From: Blasia pusilla
Taxonomy: Eukaryota; Marchantiophyta; Marchantiopsida; Blasiales
Direction: 5' to 3'
Length of the DNA: 64,000 nt
Assembly: GCA_050084515.1 (NCBI GenBank)
Contig: CM114273.1
Coordinates: 17,856,001-17,920,000 of the forward strand
Made by a program: the position numbers and the translations under genes. The notes under the pieces were generated by a model, which did no database searches, was not told the DNA's origin, and worked only from the letters and a program-made list of their open reading frames with translations. The first letter of the stretch is position 1. Each line of letters begins with the position of its first letter. Positions 22,828-33,400 of this stretch are shown in pieces.

Positions 22828-23412
22828 CGAGCATGGAGGCCTAAAAATATGGTCTTATGCTTGTTCTTTAACCCTCGAAAATCTAAAGAATTGTAAGAAC
22901 ATAAAAATCTCCTCAAAAGTGGGCATAGCATACCTATCGGAAGTATAAACAATCCTTCCTCTGAGCATGGAGGCCTAAAAATATGGTCTTATGCTTGTCC
23001 TTCAATCTCAAAAGATTAGCGTGTCACTAGAAAACTCAATGTGGATCCCTAGACCCTGCAGCAAACCCAAATCATGCATACTAATTTGATGATATTGATC
23101 TCCTTTTGTCAACTTAGGGAAATCAGGATTCTCACTTGTGGATATCTGTGGTTGCTATATGGCAATCCATCTCAAACAAAGAAATCGACCACTCCCCTAA
23201 AGCCAAGTCCAAACTCTTATCTTGCTCATCGGCATTGGGCTCCACCAACCATTATGCCTAGTCATCCCGAAAACGGTGCTCAACTACTCCTAAGTTATGT
23301 CTCGGTCATCAAACCCATGATGTCGTGATGCCTCACTCTTGTCGGAAATCCTGTTGTCTGCTCTTGCTCATCGGCATTGGGCTTCACCAACCATTATGCC
23401 TAGTCATCCCAA
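22828..23412. repeat. Local direct duplications in the element relic
   Basis: Two segments of about 40 bp (gagcatggaggcctaaaaat... at about 22831-22870 and 22961-23000) are nearly identical and about 130 bp apart. A second pair of about 45 bp (ctcatcggcattgggct... at about 23225-23270 and 23365-23410) is about 140 bp apart. They lie between the methyltransferase and RT parts and explain some of the lost frame. Confidence 0.85.
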
Positions 23413-23559
23413 ACGGTTATGCTCGGTCATCCCAAACCCAGGCCTCCTTACACGCATAGGAAGGGAAAAAATAAACAAATTTGGGAAAGGCTGCCCGTGG
23501 CATTCCAATCTAGTTGACCATAATCAACCATAGTTGATCATTGTGCCTAATTGTCTATG

Positions 23560-24180
23560 ATAGACTGCCAGGATCCAGAATAGAATCAACCAACAAATGG
23601 GAGAAGATGTTCATTCTTGCATATGACCTCCAAAACACCTCGTGTTGGAACACCATAAACGCGGGCGATGTGCTCATAAACCTATACTTGCCACATCCAA
23701 AAATATTGTTGGGTTGATTTATGCAGGTACTTTTTGTGCATTTGTCACCACTCATGTCCTTGAATCTCCCAAGATCAGTACATTCTCCATAATGTAAGTT
23801 GGAGAATAGGATTGTTGTTCTTGCAAGTATTGAAAGATCCTCATCATCTCTTAAAATAGCATGGATTGTGTGTCAGGTAATCCGTTGCCTCATCCATCAC
23901 TTGATTGGCCCTCACATGGCTAACCTGCACGAACCACATCCCTACTTGATCCAATTCCTGCACCCTCGACAAAGAAATATCCCTCGGAAAGGAACTCTCC
24001 TACCCTTCTACGGGTGACATAGACAAAATATTGCAACATGGAGGCGTCCTCTATGTCCACACATAGGACACACTTGTGTCCTCTATGTGGACCCTCAATC
24101 AAATTCAGAGGTCACGTGATGACGCTATTGAATGCTTCAAGAGTCACCATCTCTCCTAGCCGTCGTTGAATCACTCCACT
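23560..24180 (-). pseudogene. C5-cytosine DNA methyltransferase domain (decayed)
   Basis: One minus-strand frame (codon starts at multiples of 3 in window coordinates) holds the ordered motifs of a DNA (cytosine-5) methyltransferase. EAFNSV (about 24160) sits where motif I (E-L-F-G-G-I) belongs. VDIEDAS (about 24042-24022) resembles motif II. PCEGQS at 23919-23902 is the catalytic-Cys motif IV, preceded by A-G-stop where A-G-W is usual. YIMENVLILGD around ENV (23787-23779) is motif VI. AHRPRLWC at 23673-23650 is motif VIII (R-x-R). Spacing between motifs is normal. At least six stop codons interrupt the frame, most explainable as TGG to TAG/TAA or CGA to TGA. The target-recognition region and motifs IX-X were not identified. 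It is dead in this copy. Confidence 0.82.
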
Positions 24181-24199
24181 AGTGAATCAAATGGGCAAC

Positions 24200-24680
24200 G
24201 AGCTAAGTCGCCAATCACCTGATTGCCATCCTATTTTGTAGTATGTTGACTCCTTCCAATAATCCAAGGAAAATCTCATTGGATACAACACTAATCCTCC
24301 AACCAAGACGTCATAAGACTCAGTATTGATCACTATTGCCTTGGCTTGTACCACATCTCATCTAACAGAGATCTTAGGCAAATCCTCACCACGACCTCGT
24401 GTTGGATGATAAGTTATGTTGTACTCGCTCTATCCAAGGACATGTGTATCCTGAATTGGAAACGCTCCATATTGGCCCTCTTCAGTCCAAATCATGTAAA
24501 TTCTCCCTTTCCCAACATCAAGGGTTGCGCGTTGGAATCCAGAAAGACGCCTTGCGGACAAAACACTCTACCTTCTGGACTCACCAAATGGAAGACCTCT
24601 CCCGGGTTATCCAGAAAAACAACTGCTGGAGAAACCATGGCACGCCTTATCACGAGTCTAGTGGGCATCTCTGTCATCCT
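24200..24680 (-). pseudogene. Retropepsin-like protease and linker (decayed)
   Basis: At 24677-24492 a frame reads VFLDSNAQPLMLGK, an aspartic-protease-like D-S-x-A motif in which the expected Gly is Asn (a GGC to AAC type change). After a frameshift, the frame shared with the methyltransferase gives TEEGQYGAFPIQ, VVQAKAIVIN, then ESYDVLVGGLVLYPM and GWQSGDWRLSSLP. The YD(V/I)LVG...LYP block is, as I remember, a retropepsin C-terminal feature in related plant and algal elements. It ends about 30 codons before methyltransferase motif I. Confidence 0.6.
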
Positions 24681-24860
24681 AGCTGCCGTAACTTGCTATG
24701 AGTTTGAGGTGGACGGTCCGAGCATAGGCTCCAAGGGCAGGGTCACCACCTCCAAACATAAGGCAGTGACACGATCTCCATGCTCACATAACATAGCGGC
24801 CACCGAAAAACCATGGCGGCCATACCTCCCAACATCCTAACATCGGAAGCCAAAAACTTG

Positions 24861-24911
24861 GGGCATGGTACGTAGCAATGGCCACTCTCGACAACGTACT
24901 CGCCACAAGCT
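24861..24911 (-). pseudogene. CCHC zinc-knuckle-like block
   Basis: A minus-strand frame reads ACGEYVVESGHCYVPCP. This resembles the C-G-x-x-G-H-x-x-x-x-C-P end of a retroviral-type zinc knuckle with a short insertion. It sits just upstream of the protease block, where a gag C-terminus belongs. The first cysteine of the motif is not seen. Confidence 0.4.
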
Positions 24912-26030
24912 CTTTCTGAGCATCAACAATAGGATTTGTACATCACATACACTTGCTTCTCCCATTGTACGTTGTATGTGCAAACCAACAACCTCCACTC
25001 TCCATGAACTCTGATCACGACCCATTGATGGGATCCTTATTGCCTCGAACAAAGTAAAAGACTAATGAAGCCTAGTCTCTTTCCAAGCTTCCCCTCCATG
25101 TGGATCCAACTGTGCGGCTATTCCACGCGTAATACCAATGATTGCTTTCATCTGTGCAGTCCCGCTCATCCAACCAAGATTCTCCATATTTTTGGCTGCT
25201 CCATATGATGTCGATGCTATTGATCCAGCATTGGGTAAGCTGTATACCATAGCAAAAATTTGCTTCCGCAAGTGATCTATATAAACAGCCATTCCAACTT
25301 CACATCTTGAGTCTCCCTCGACTTGTCTAGGTGATGGAAATCTACCTACTCCATGGGCATATCCACCATCTCCATAGGCAAATCCAACTCCACATCCCTC
25401 TACGAAACCACTTGGTACCTGACCTTTGGGCCCACCAAGACCGCCAACTCGTTGTGGTGCCCTCTTTTTTCCTCTGTTTGGATGTAACTCAAGACGTAAG
25501 CTGAAGCACCTAGCGCGCATATCACCATAACGTTGATACGGCGCGAGTGCACACCATTGGGAAAACTCATGGTAATCATCCATGGGTGCCCCCTCTAGGT
25601 GCTGGAACATCCGGTTCCCTACTATGAAGGGGTTGAATTCTCTTCAGTTTTTGGCCCTATGTAAGTCACACCAACTCCTAAACTCCGCAATGAAGTCGTG
25701 CAACTCTCTAGTACCAACAATCCGTGAAAACCTACGGGGTCCTCTACCCCGGTCGTCCATCTTGTACGCCCATGCGATAAACTACTTATTTTGTGTGATG
25801 ACGCACTAAAAAACTTCTCTACGTCCTCTCCCTTGTCTGAGGAGGGCGTAGAAGGAGGTCGAGACGGTCCTTCACTTGGAGACCCTCGAAACCTCGCTCC
25901 ACTCCGCGTAAATCCTCTAGAGCTACTCTCAATCACACCACCTCGTCTCTCAAAGTCCCAAAAGCACGCCACAGTGACCCTCGTGCCACTCTCATGAGTA
26001 ATTCCATAATCACTCAGTCTAAACATGCGG

Positions 26031-27370
26031 CACTCAATCTACACTCCCTTTCACTAAGATGTGTAATGTGCGGCAACGAGCAACGTGGTGTGGAAAATCC
26101 TACTTCTATCCTATCGTCTCTTCGATAGAGTATAACTGCAACTCATACCCGCAACTCTAGACATCCCACATAGGTCTATTTCCCCTAACCATATATATCA
26201 ATGATGCTATCAATATGTGCCCAAACCCAATATCCCAATTTACATAACTATTAAGTACCCAAAAATCCCTCACACGTGCAAGGTAGAAGACCAAAATAGG
26301 TACCCTGAAAAAATGTGTGTATCGCTCCTCAGCAATTGAAAACCTCAACCCCAACTCCGTCGTGAAGATAACTCCTCCAACCAGCAAGTCGGACTCTTTA
26401 GTACTAACGATGCTCAAATCTCCTTGATGTACGATGCAGGTACAGTGGTACAATGGCGCATTGGCGGCACCCTACATCTACAAACTATATGGCACTCAAT
26501 GATGGAATGCGACATGCAACGACATCCCCTCCTCTATAAAAAAATACACGCTTTGCTCCTCAATGATGGTGCGGCATTACGATTAAGACGGTGTGGTGAT
26601 GAGCGACACGACGCGACTATCAGCAACCTATTGCGGCTACGAGCATCATAGCATAGAACTTGATCGTTGGTGAGTGGCTACCAATCACTATGCATAGCAT
26701 AACAAAACTTGAAACTCAAAATTTGATCCCATGTGGCAACCACACCCAAGTAATGACGAGCGGTAGTCGACGGTCGTCAAATAGACGATGGTGGCTGAAC
26801 AATAGATGGTTGGTGAAGATCGATGGTATATGATATCTTGCACGTGGGTAAGCCTCGCTCTATTTTAACTTTATTCAAAATTTACTGCCTTTTGTTTTTT
26901 TCCCACTCCACTAATCCCTTAAAGCAAGGGTCAACTCACTAAAATTATCTCATATTTGGCTTCTACTCTACTAAGCCCTATAAATCTTGGATCAACATCT
27001 GCTAAATAAAGTTTCTACTTGACTTTACCCTCAAATAATTGTTTCTACTTATCTTGTGTATTAAGAAAAAATATTTTTTTACCTTTTTCCACTTCTTAAC
27101 TAAGAATTTTACCAAAAATTGTTCCTTCCTTCATAAGTTGGTTATGGCATCCATGGAAACAGTCACAACTTTGTGCTTAGATGTCCAAATTGCGTACCGT
27201 GTCCTCTACAACATGCATAGGTTCCCAATCTCGGACGTCACTAAATTTATTTACTTATTCAACCTACCATCAAAAATAGGAGGCGACTAACCTGCAGCCC
27301 GTGGCCTCCTCTCTTACAAAAAATTTGGGAGTGCTTCCGCACCGATTTCTCCCACAAGAAACTGAGAAAC
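26031..27370. other. Intergenic / undefined transposon debris
   Basis: Low-complexity C- and A-rich sequence with short frames (for example 26157-26453 minus) that I do not recognise. The stretch 26870-27120 is T-rich. It may include the 5' part of the methyltransferase-carrying element. Confidence 0.35.
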
Positions 27371-27371
27371 T

Positions 27372-28620
27372 ATGCAAACTAACTCCAACAAGCTACAAGT
27401 TGCTCCCAAGAGCACCAACAAGGAGAACCTTGTCCCTAAACTCAAACGGGTGGGCAAATTTGTTGATGACTTTGGTCGCCTAGAGAAAAGAGGAGAGAAA
27501 CTCCAAAAGATGATCTCCCTGACCAAAATCTGGTGTAACATGTGGGGCATGGAGGCAAATGTACTGAAGTGCAGTGTGATGATTTTCAATGGCAAAGAGA
27601 AGGACCAAGACCAATAGTGGTACTGAGATGAACAAGAGATCCCCCGTGTGGCCACATACACCTATCTGGGCATAGAATTCTCGGAAGATTGCATGGGGGA
27701 TGCACACATTAAGAAGACTACTAAGAAAGGCCACAAGAAGGTGAATGGTTTGTCCAGATTCCTACTGTTGGGACATCACATCAGAAGTAAAGTGCTCTGT
27801 CATTTTGCATACCATTCGTCCCTCGCTGGAATATGGGGCAGCAGTGTGGGATTCCAACACCAAACAAAGGGACAAGCTTGAAACTGTGCAACTGAAGGCA
27901 TTTCGGGGTATGTTGTTTACTTCCTCACTAACAGCCTGAGTTGGTGTGAGATCAAAACTTGGTGTGGAACCCTTGGAGGATAGACGTGATATTGCCAAGT
28001 TGAAATGGTGGAGGCAACTGGAGACAATGGACTCCCATCGCTATCCTAAAGAGGTGATGGGGAAAACTTGGACCCAAAGAAGACCTGTAAAGCAGGCCGA
28101 ATCTTGGATGAAAAAGGTTCGAGAGATTGTGCAAGCATCCAAGCTCCTAGCAAGGCCTGAACTGTGGGAGCAAGATGAGAAAGCACTCGTGGATACCATA
28201 ACCAAAGCAGTGGGCAAACACTCACACTAGAACAACATGGAGGAAGCCATGAAAATATTTGACCTCTCTCTTTTGACGATATACCCTCAGAAGGCAGATT
28301 GAAGAACTATTTGCGGGGAATCCCTTGCTTGGGAACCCGGCTCAAGTTCAAGTTCAGGACATGGGCAATCCCCTTGAACCATAAGAAAAGCAGGATGGGA
28401 AAACAGCTAAACTCTTATGCCTTATGTGACAATGGGGATGAAACCTCTAGTCATTACTTGGGCTCCTGCGCAAAATTCACAATACATAGAGCAAGAGAAT
28501 ATGATGATATTGCTAAGCTGGTAACACCAGAATTGTTCAACACATTCAGTAGCCTTGATTCATTGCCCAAAGTTGCTGCACTGGTAAGTAATGTTTATTG
28601 GGGATCCCAATGATTCAGGT
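27372..28620 (+). pseudogene. Truncated non-LTR (LINE-type) retrotransposon, RT C-terminus and 3' domain
   Basis: The plus strand reads FVDDFGRLEKRGEKLQKM (the F/Y-A-D-D box with Ala changed to Val), then WCNMWGMEANVLKCSVMIF, the usual thumb region of LINE reverse transcriptases. Next comes TYTYLGIEFSEDC, and after a frameshift SLEYGAAVWDSNTK (the SLEYGxxVW box). A later frame (27946-28230) gives RSKLGVEPLEDRRDIAKL, and 28299-28613 holds a CALCDNGDETSSHYLGSC-like C-x2-C-x6-H-x4-C block. The 5' part (endonuclease, RT fingers) is missing, as in a 5'-truncated insertion, and at least three frame changes are present. Confidence 0.8.
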
Positions 28621-28804
28621 AAAGTAGATGGTGTGGTGAAGAGTTTCTTGGTTGACACTTGGAAGCTCCGCATAAATACATTGTTTGGTCAACACTCACA
28701 CTATATGAGAGTGTCTCCCTCCTCTCATATGGTACCTTCTTCACTTGCTCCTCTCTCTACACCCATCCCAGTCTCAAACACCATCCAACGAGGGCGCAGG
28801 GTTT

Positions 28805-29185
28805 ATGGTCGCAAGGCTACGACAGACACTACTTAATGAGTACTCTCTCTCTCTCTCTCATCAAACCAAACCCACTCTCCTAAGAAGAGGTTTGGGTTAC
28901 TCACAAGGCAGAGAGGACCATATTAAGAGGTTAAGAGGTTCAACAAAGAGAGAATGAATTCTAAGGCTCTCTCACCTTGTGTATACCCCTTTCCTTCTCC
29001 CAAACTCTCTCTATGGTAACTTATGCTCAGAGATCGCCTCCTTGGCTCTTGACTTGCTGTAGGAGATCAAAGGGCCACTTTCCAAAGTGGAAAGTCAAGC
29101 ATACTCATAACGATAACTTAAGTGAAATAGCAAGTTTCTCTCTCTATCTCCAAATGAGCCGAAACGAAAGGGAAATATTTTTGTA
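28805..29185 (-). repeat. Interspersed repeat family X, copy 2 (inverted)
   Basis: The reverse complement of this stretch aligns well to 49685-50040. Shared blocks include ccctttcgtttcggctcatttgg, gagccaaggagg, aggggtatac, cattctctctttgttgaacctctt, ccttgtgagt and ggagagtgggtttggtttga. It follows a CT microsatellite (about 28845-28860). The two copies are therefore an inverted pair about 20.5 kb apart. Confidence 0.8.
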
Positions 29186-29222
29186 GGTACTTTTTGAATC
29201 CTTTGCGTTTGTGTACTAGCAA

Positions 29223-29266
29223 TTCGTTGCACTTTTGGAAGCACTTCGTTGCACTTTTGGAAGCAC
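29223..29266. repeat. Perfect 22-bp tandem duplication
   Basis: The unit ttcgttgcacttttggaagc plus ac occurs twice head to tail without mismatch. Confidence 0.95.
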
Positions 29267-30450
29267 TTAAATTGCTTGCACGAGAATTGAAAACACTTGC
29301 AATGCATTTGCAAACTTTGCCAGTTTGGCACTTGCTAGACACTCATATGTATAAAAATTTTGCATGTACTTTTAGTTTAATTCACAAATCTTCTGCGAGT
29401 CTAATCAAATGGCCCTTTTGATTCGCTAGAGAGTCTTTTGAGTGATCTATGAGTACTTTGGAACTCTTAGAATCACAAAATGTGTCCATTTAGTAGTTAA
29501 ACCCATGAGGTATTAAGCCAAAAGAGTGAAGAAAGATTGTCATGCTCCGAATGAAATCTTACTAATGTTACCATAGGGCCCAATGAAAGCACTAAGAGAA
29601 TGAACCACATAAATGTAGGAAATTTCCGTATTGTTTGACTTCCCATGGTCTCCACCATTAGAAATATTAAAATGGAGGTCGCATAAACTCCTTACGGAAA
29701 GTTCAATTCTCCACTAGAATGAAATCACACTAAGAGATAACCCTTGATCGCTTTCTCGGGGACTAAAAAATACTAACCAGCTGATTTCATCGTGGAATCA
29801 CTACTCACCGAGACGAGTTAACATTTGCATTAATCGCTTTCCTACCACTAAACTAAGTGAGAACCCAAGTCATTCACCCCCTCTTGACCCATTTTCCCAC
29901 AAGTGGTACAAATGACACACATTAACTTGCTCTAGCCTACGCCAGTCAAGTCGTCCACATTACACTGACCCCGAGTGTATGGTACCCACGATCTATCGAT
30001 GGTGTACCCCAGTTAAAGTCATCCACACCGCTTTGTCCCCAACTATTGAACATGCAGTGGCCACGCGCTGGGACAGGCTGACCGTGGCCGAAAGTGAAGT
30101 GAGTTCACTCATGTGACGAAAAGTGTCATCTATGAGATGACACTCTTAAGGAATGCTGAGAGAAGAATGGTAACTTGTTAAGTTGAAAGGCCGACTGTCC
30201 GTTCTGTTGCGGGGACAACGTAATGTGTCCGTGATCTAGTATCCAAAATAGGACGTTCGCTTCAAGGTGGGTGCTATGGAGTACTTGAGACATTAGATTT
30301 CACACAATTAATCAGTTTCAGGATCTGCGGATTGACTACTTGGGTGTCAACGCTTCAATAAGCTGGAATAGAAAGCAAGAATGCAGAACCCTTAAGGGAG
30401 GGAGCAGAACCGTGGCTGTGTGTTGTTCATTGAGTTCGGTTGATGGCAAA
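29267..30450. other. Intergenic region, 3' flank of the OSCA gene
   Basis: No gene or repeat was recognised. The composition rises towards 30.0 kb. Any 3' UTR of the minus-strand OSCA gene would lie at its right end. Confidence 0.4.
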
Positions 30451-33400
30451 CTAGTTGGGGCCTCTGGGCGGAGACTTGGATGTGGGAATTGCGTCGTAGT
30501 GGATATCTGGCAATTCGTCGCTACTTCGACTAACATGCCTAGATCTGGCATCGTGGAAGACCTCAGATGGACTAGGATTATCGGGTAATCTGCCCATGCG
30601 GACTGAGGATGGTTTTTCTGGTGCTCGGCTTCGTGTGCGGTCCAAGGAAAACCGGGTACCAGCCCTGGACTCGGTGTCCTCTTCCTGATCTCCGTTCTCG
30701 AGGTCTTCGGAATCGACTGCCTTGTTCTTTGCGATAAGCACTTCTTCTTCCTTCAATACTGGATTTAAGTAAGCCTTGTTCAAGTATCGTCTCAAGTCCA
30801 GATTTGGGAATTCCTTCTTCTCTCGACGATCCTTCGTGTTTGCCTCCTGCAATTTACAAATAGAGCACACCGAAGGACTCAAAGATCGCCAATAATCGAC
30901 TTCAATCTAGGGCCGCATTGAAGAGCTCTGGAAATATCCAAAACACTCGAAACTACTGCACGTGATTTTTCATGGAATCAGGCTGTGGAGAAGGTTTCTT
31001 CACAATTCGTTCATATTCAAGCCAAGAGGGATCCACCGATATAAGAATTGGAAAGTTTACAACAAGATTTTGATGAGGTCAAAATTGGGTCATCAATATC
31101 AAGGATAAAAGGATTAGGGATAAAAGCTCATAAAAAAAGTGAATTCGGGAAGGAACTGAAAGGAATTGAGTGCCGGCAATCTCCCTAGAAGGCTAAAAGA
31201 GACCCAAGGAGTAGAACAAGAGGCCACTCAAGACACCATATGTAAGATAACATACGATCAAAACCTGTATTAGTGCAAGCACTTAATCTGTTGGATCTCG
31301 CTCGCATCGCCACAAATTTTCTCTCTCTTATGCCAGGAGAAGTCGGAGAACGGATTGGGTTGAAAAATTACCTCTACTGGATAGAGTTGGAAAGCTGGAT
31401 CGAAGCGTCTTCTGCAATAAAAGTGGAATATTAGAGTACCAATAGGGAGAATAGCCATGAAAGGAGTTGAACTCAAGAAGTATCGTATATATTGCACAGC
31501 TTCGCTTGTACTACCCCTCGTGTTGTTAGATGTGATTCCAACAGGTCCCTTAATGGTGAATAAGCCTATCAGGGTCAGCTGCTCAATGATCATGGCAACG
31601 ACAATTCTGCTGTGTACATGAGGCCAAAAAGCCGCTGCGCTGTCGTAATCGGGATCGTATACGTTTATAACCTGTGCAATATGGGGAAACTGAGTAATTA
31701 GGTCAAATCCCCAAGCCGGATTACCCTATCCCCGGATGAACTACATTTCTGCCATAAATCTAGACAAGGAAAAATCTCTGCCAAAAATGTACTTGCCATC
31801 CACATTGCTTAGTATACATGAATGAGAAGCCGAGCACAGACCTGCAACCTCCTCCTTTAATCTTTCCGTCTACTTCTCTTGGCTACCACGTACAAGATAT
31901 GTCTGGGTTTTCCACGAGCCTAACACACCATTCAGACGACGCGAAAAGGGCATACCAATCGCTTGAGATCACCTGATTGCGGTAGGCCATATAACCGAAG
32001 CTGAAAAATACGATAATGAAGGGGAGTATAATGGGTGTCGTTACTGAGTATACAATGCCCAGTAAGAAGTACAATTCCAGACGGGGGATATTTTCATCCA
32101 GCAAAACATTGCCTGGAGCCATGGCATCATCTCGATCCTTGTCAGTCTTCACAATGAGCATATTCTTGAGATGGTAATAGCAAAGAGGAAAGATGCGAAC
32201 GATCTCCATGGAAACGCCAGCCCAGCCGTCCACCATTATGAAAGTAATGAAGAAAGTGGCTTTCATCGGAATAGTTTTTCCTAGACTTGTAACAACACTG
32301 CACATTACAGACGAATCTGAGTTAATGATATATCCCTAGCATCATAGTCTTCCGAACTACCTGATCCGCCATTTTAGACTCTGCAAAGTACTCCAGCAGA
32401 TGGACCCATGGTAGTGCCTAGCATACCCCGTCGACTATAAGTACCTTCCTGTGGGACAGTACTAAAGGTCGCGATGGGAGAGTAGAAGGAACTGTGCGCA
32501 TAAGTAACTAAAGAGAAGTGGAGCTTGTGTTCTCTACCATATGTAGTTTCCAGCAGAGGCAATAATATCCCAAATGAGGATCATGAGACTGTTCAAGAAA
32601 TCTTACTCTCGCCACTAGAGGCACATAAACTCAAAATTAAAGAATTACAGGGGAAGGAAAAAAAGGGTTATTCAGAGACGAAGTGAGCGTGAGAGTGAGC
32701 GAAGTACTTTGTTGCAGAAGAGCTGCTGACTATCATCTTAAGTTGCTCGAAGAGAGACCCTGTGATCACGCTCCCAAAGAACACATTGACCACCATAAAA
32801 TAGTAGAGTTTCGTTGCCGATCTTCGATCTAGTGAAGAACGAGAAACATGACCTTCAAATTTTGACATAATCATAAGAATGGTGGGCAATAGAGCCAGAA
32901 AAATTCTAAGGACCAATCCGGGTACGAAACCTTGTAGAAGAGATTTAACGAAAGGCCTGTACATCACGAGCCGAATATCAGACTACCTTCAAAAGAATGA
33001 TACATTGAGTTTTGCGGGAGGTGGTCACCATATTAGACACCCTTTTTTTTAAAATGCCAGGCAAAGCCAGCTCCAAGTCATGTCCTCTTCCATTAAACCT
33101 CTCCAAATTTTCTTTCAATTCAGAATCAAATGGACAGTTGGTCAAGAAAACTTACATCTGGACAACAGGTCCTAGCGTCGACATCTTCTTCACGAGACCA
33201 TCCAAATTGGCCAAAGACTGTACTCCCAAAACTGGAATCATGAAGAAGAATATCAACAGGAATAAAGCTCCCTTCATTAGCAATCTGCGCATGGTGAGAC
33301 TTAAGTAAGGGATTGATAAACTCGGCCAATAGACATCCCGGGGCTCTGGTGCCCAATCTGTAATCCAATTTGTTGGGTTTCTCGTCTGGTGAGTTTGAGC

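Larger units (their letters stand above)
21775..26030 (-). mobile_element. Decayed Ty3/gypsy-like element carrying a C5-cytosine methyltransferase domain
   Basis: Read on the minus strand, recognisable fragments come in this order: zinc-knuckle-like block (24911-24861), aspartic protease block (24677-24492), a linker with YDVLVGGLVLYP (about 24410-24200), cytosine methyltransferase motifs (about 24180-23600), reverse transcriptase with YIDDIVVFG (about 22800-22600) and RNase H (about 22400-22130). A GA-rich run near 21780-21800 (minus gatgagggggaggt) may be a polypurine tract. No integrase or LTR pair was found, and the 5' limit is uncertain; frames at 25062-26026 may be gag but are not recognisable. 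All parts are full of stops. Gypsy assignment rests on the RT/RNase H order and motifs. Confidence 0.75.
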
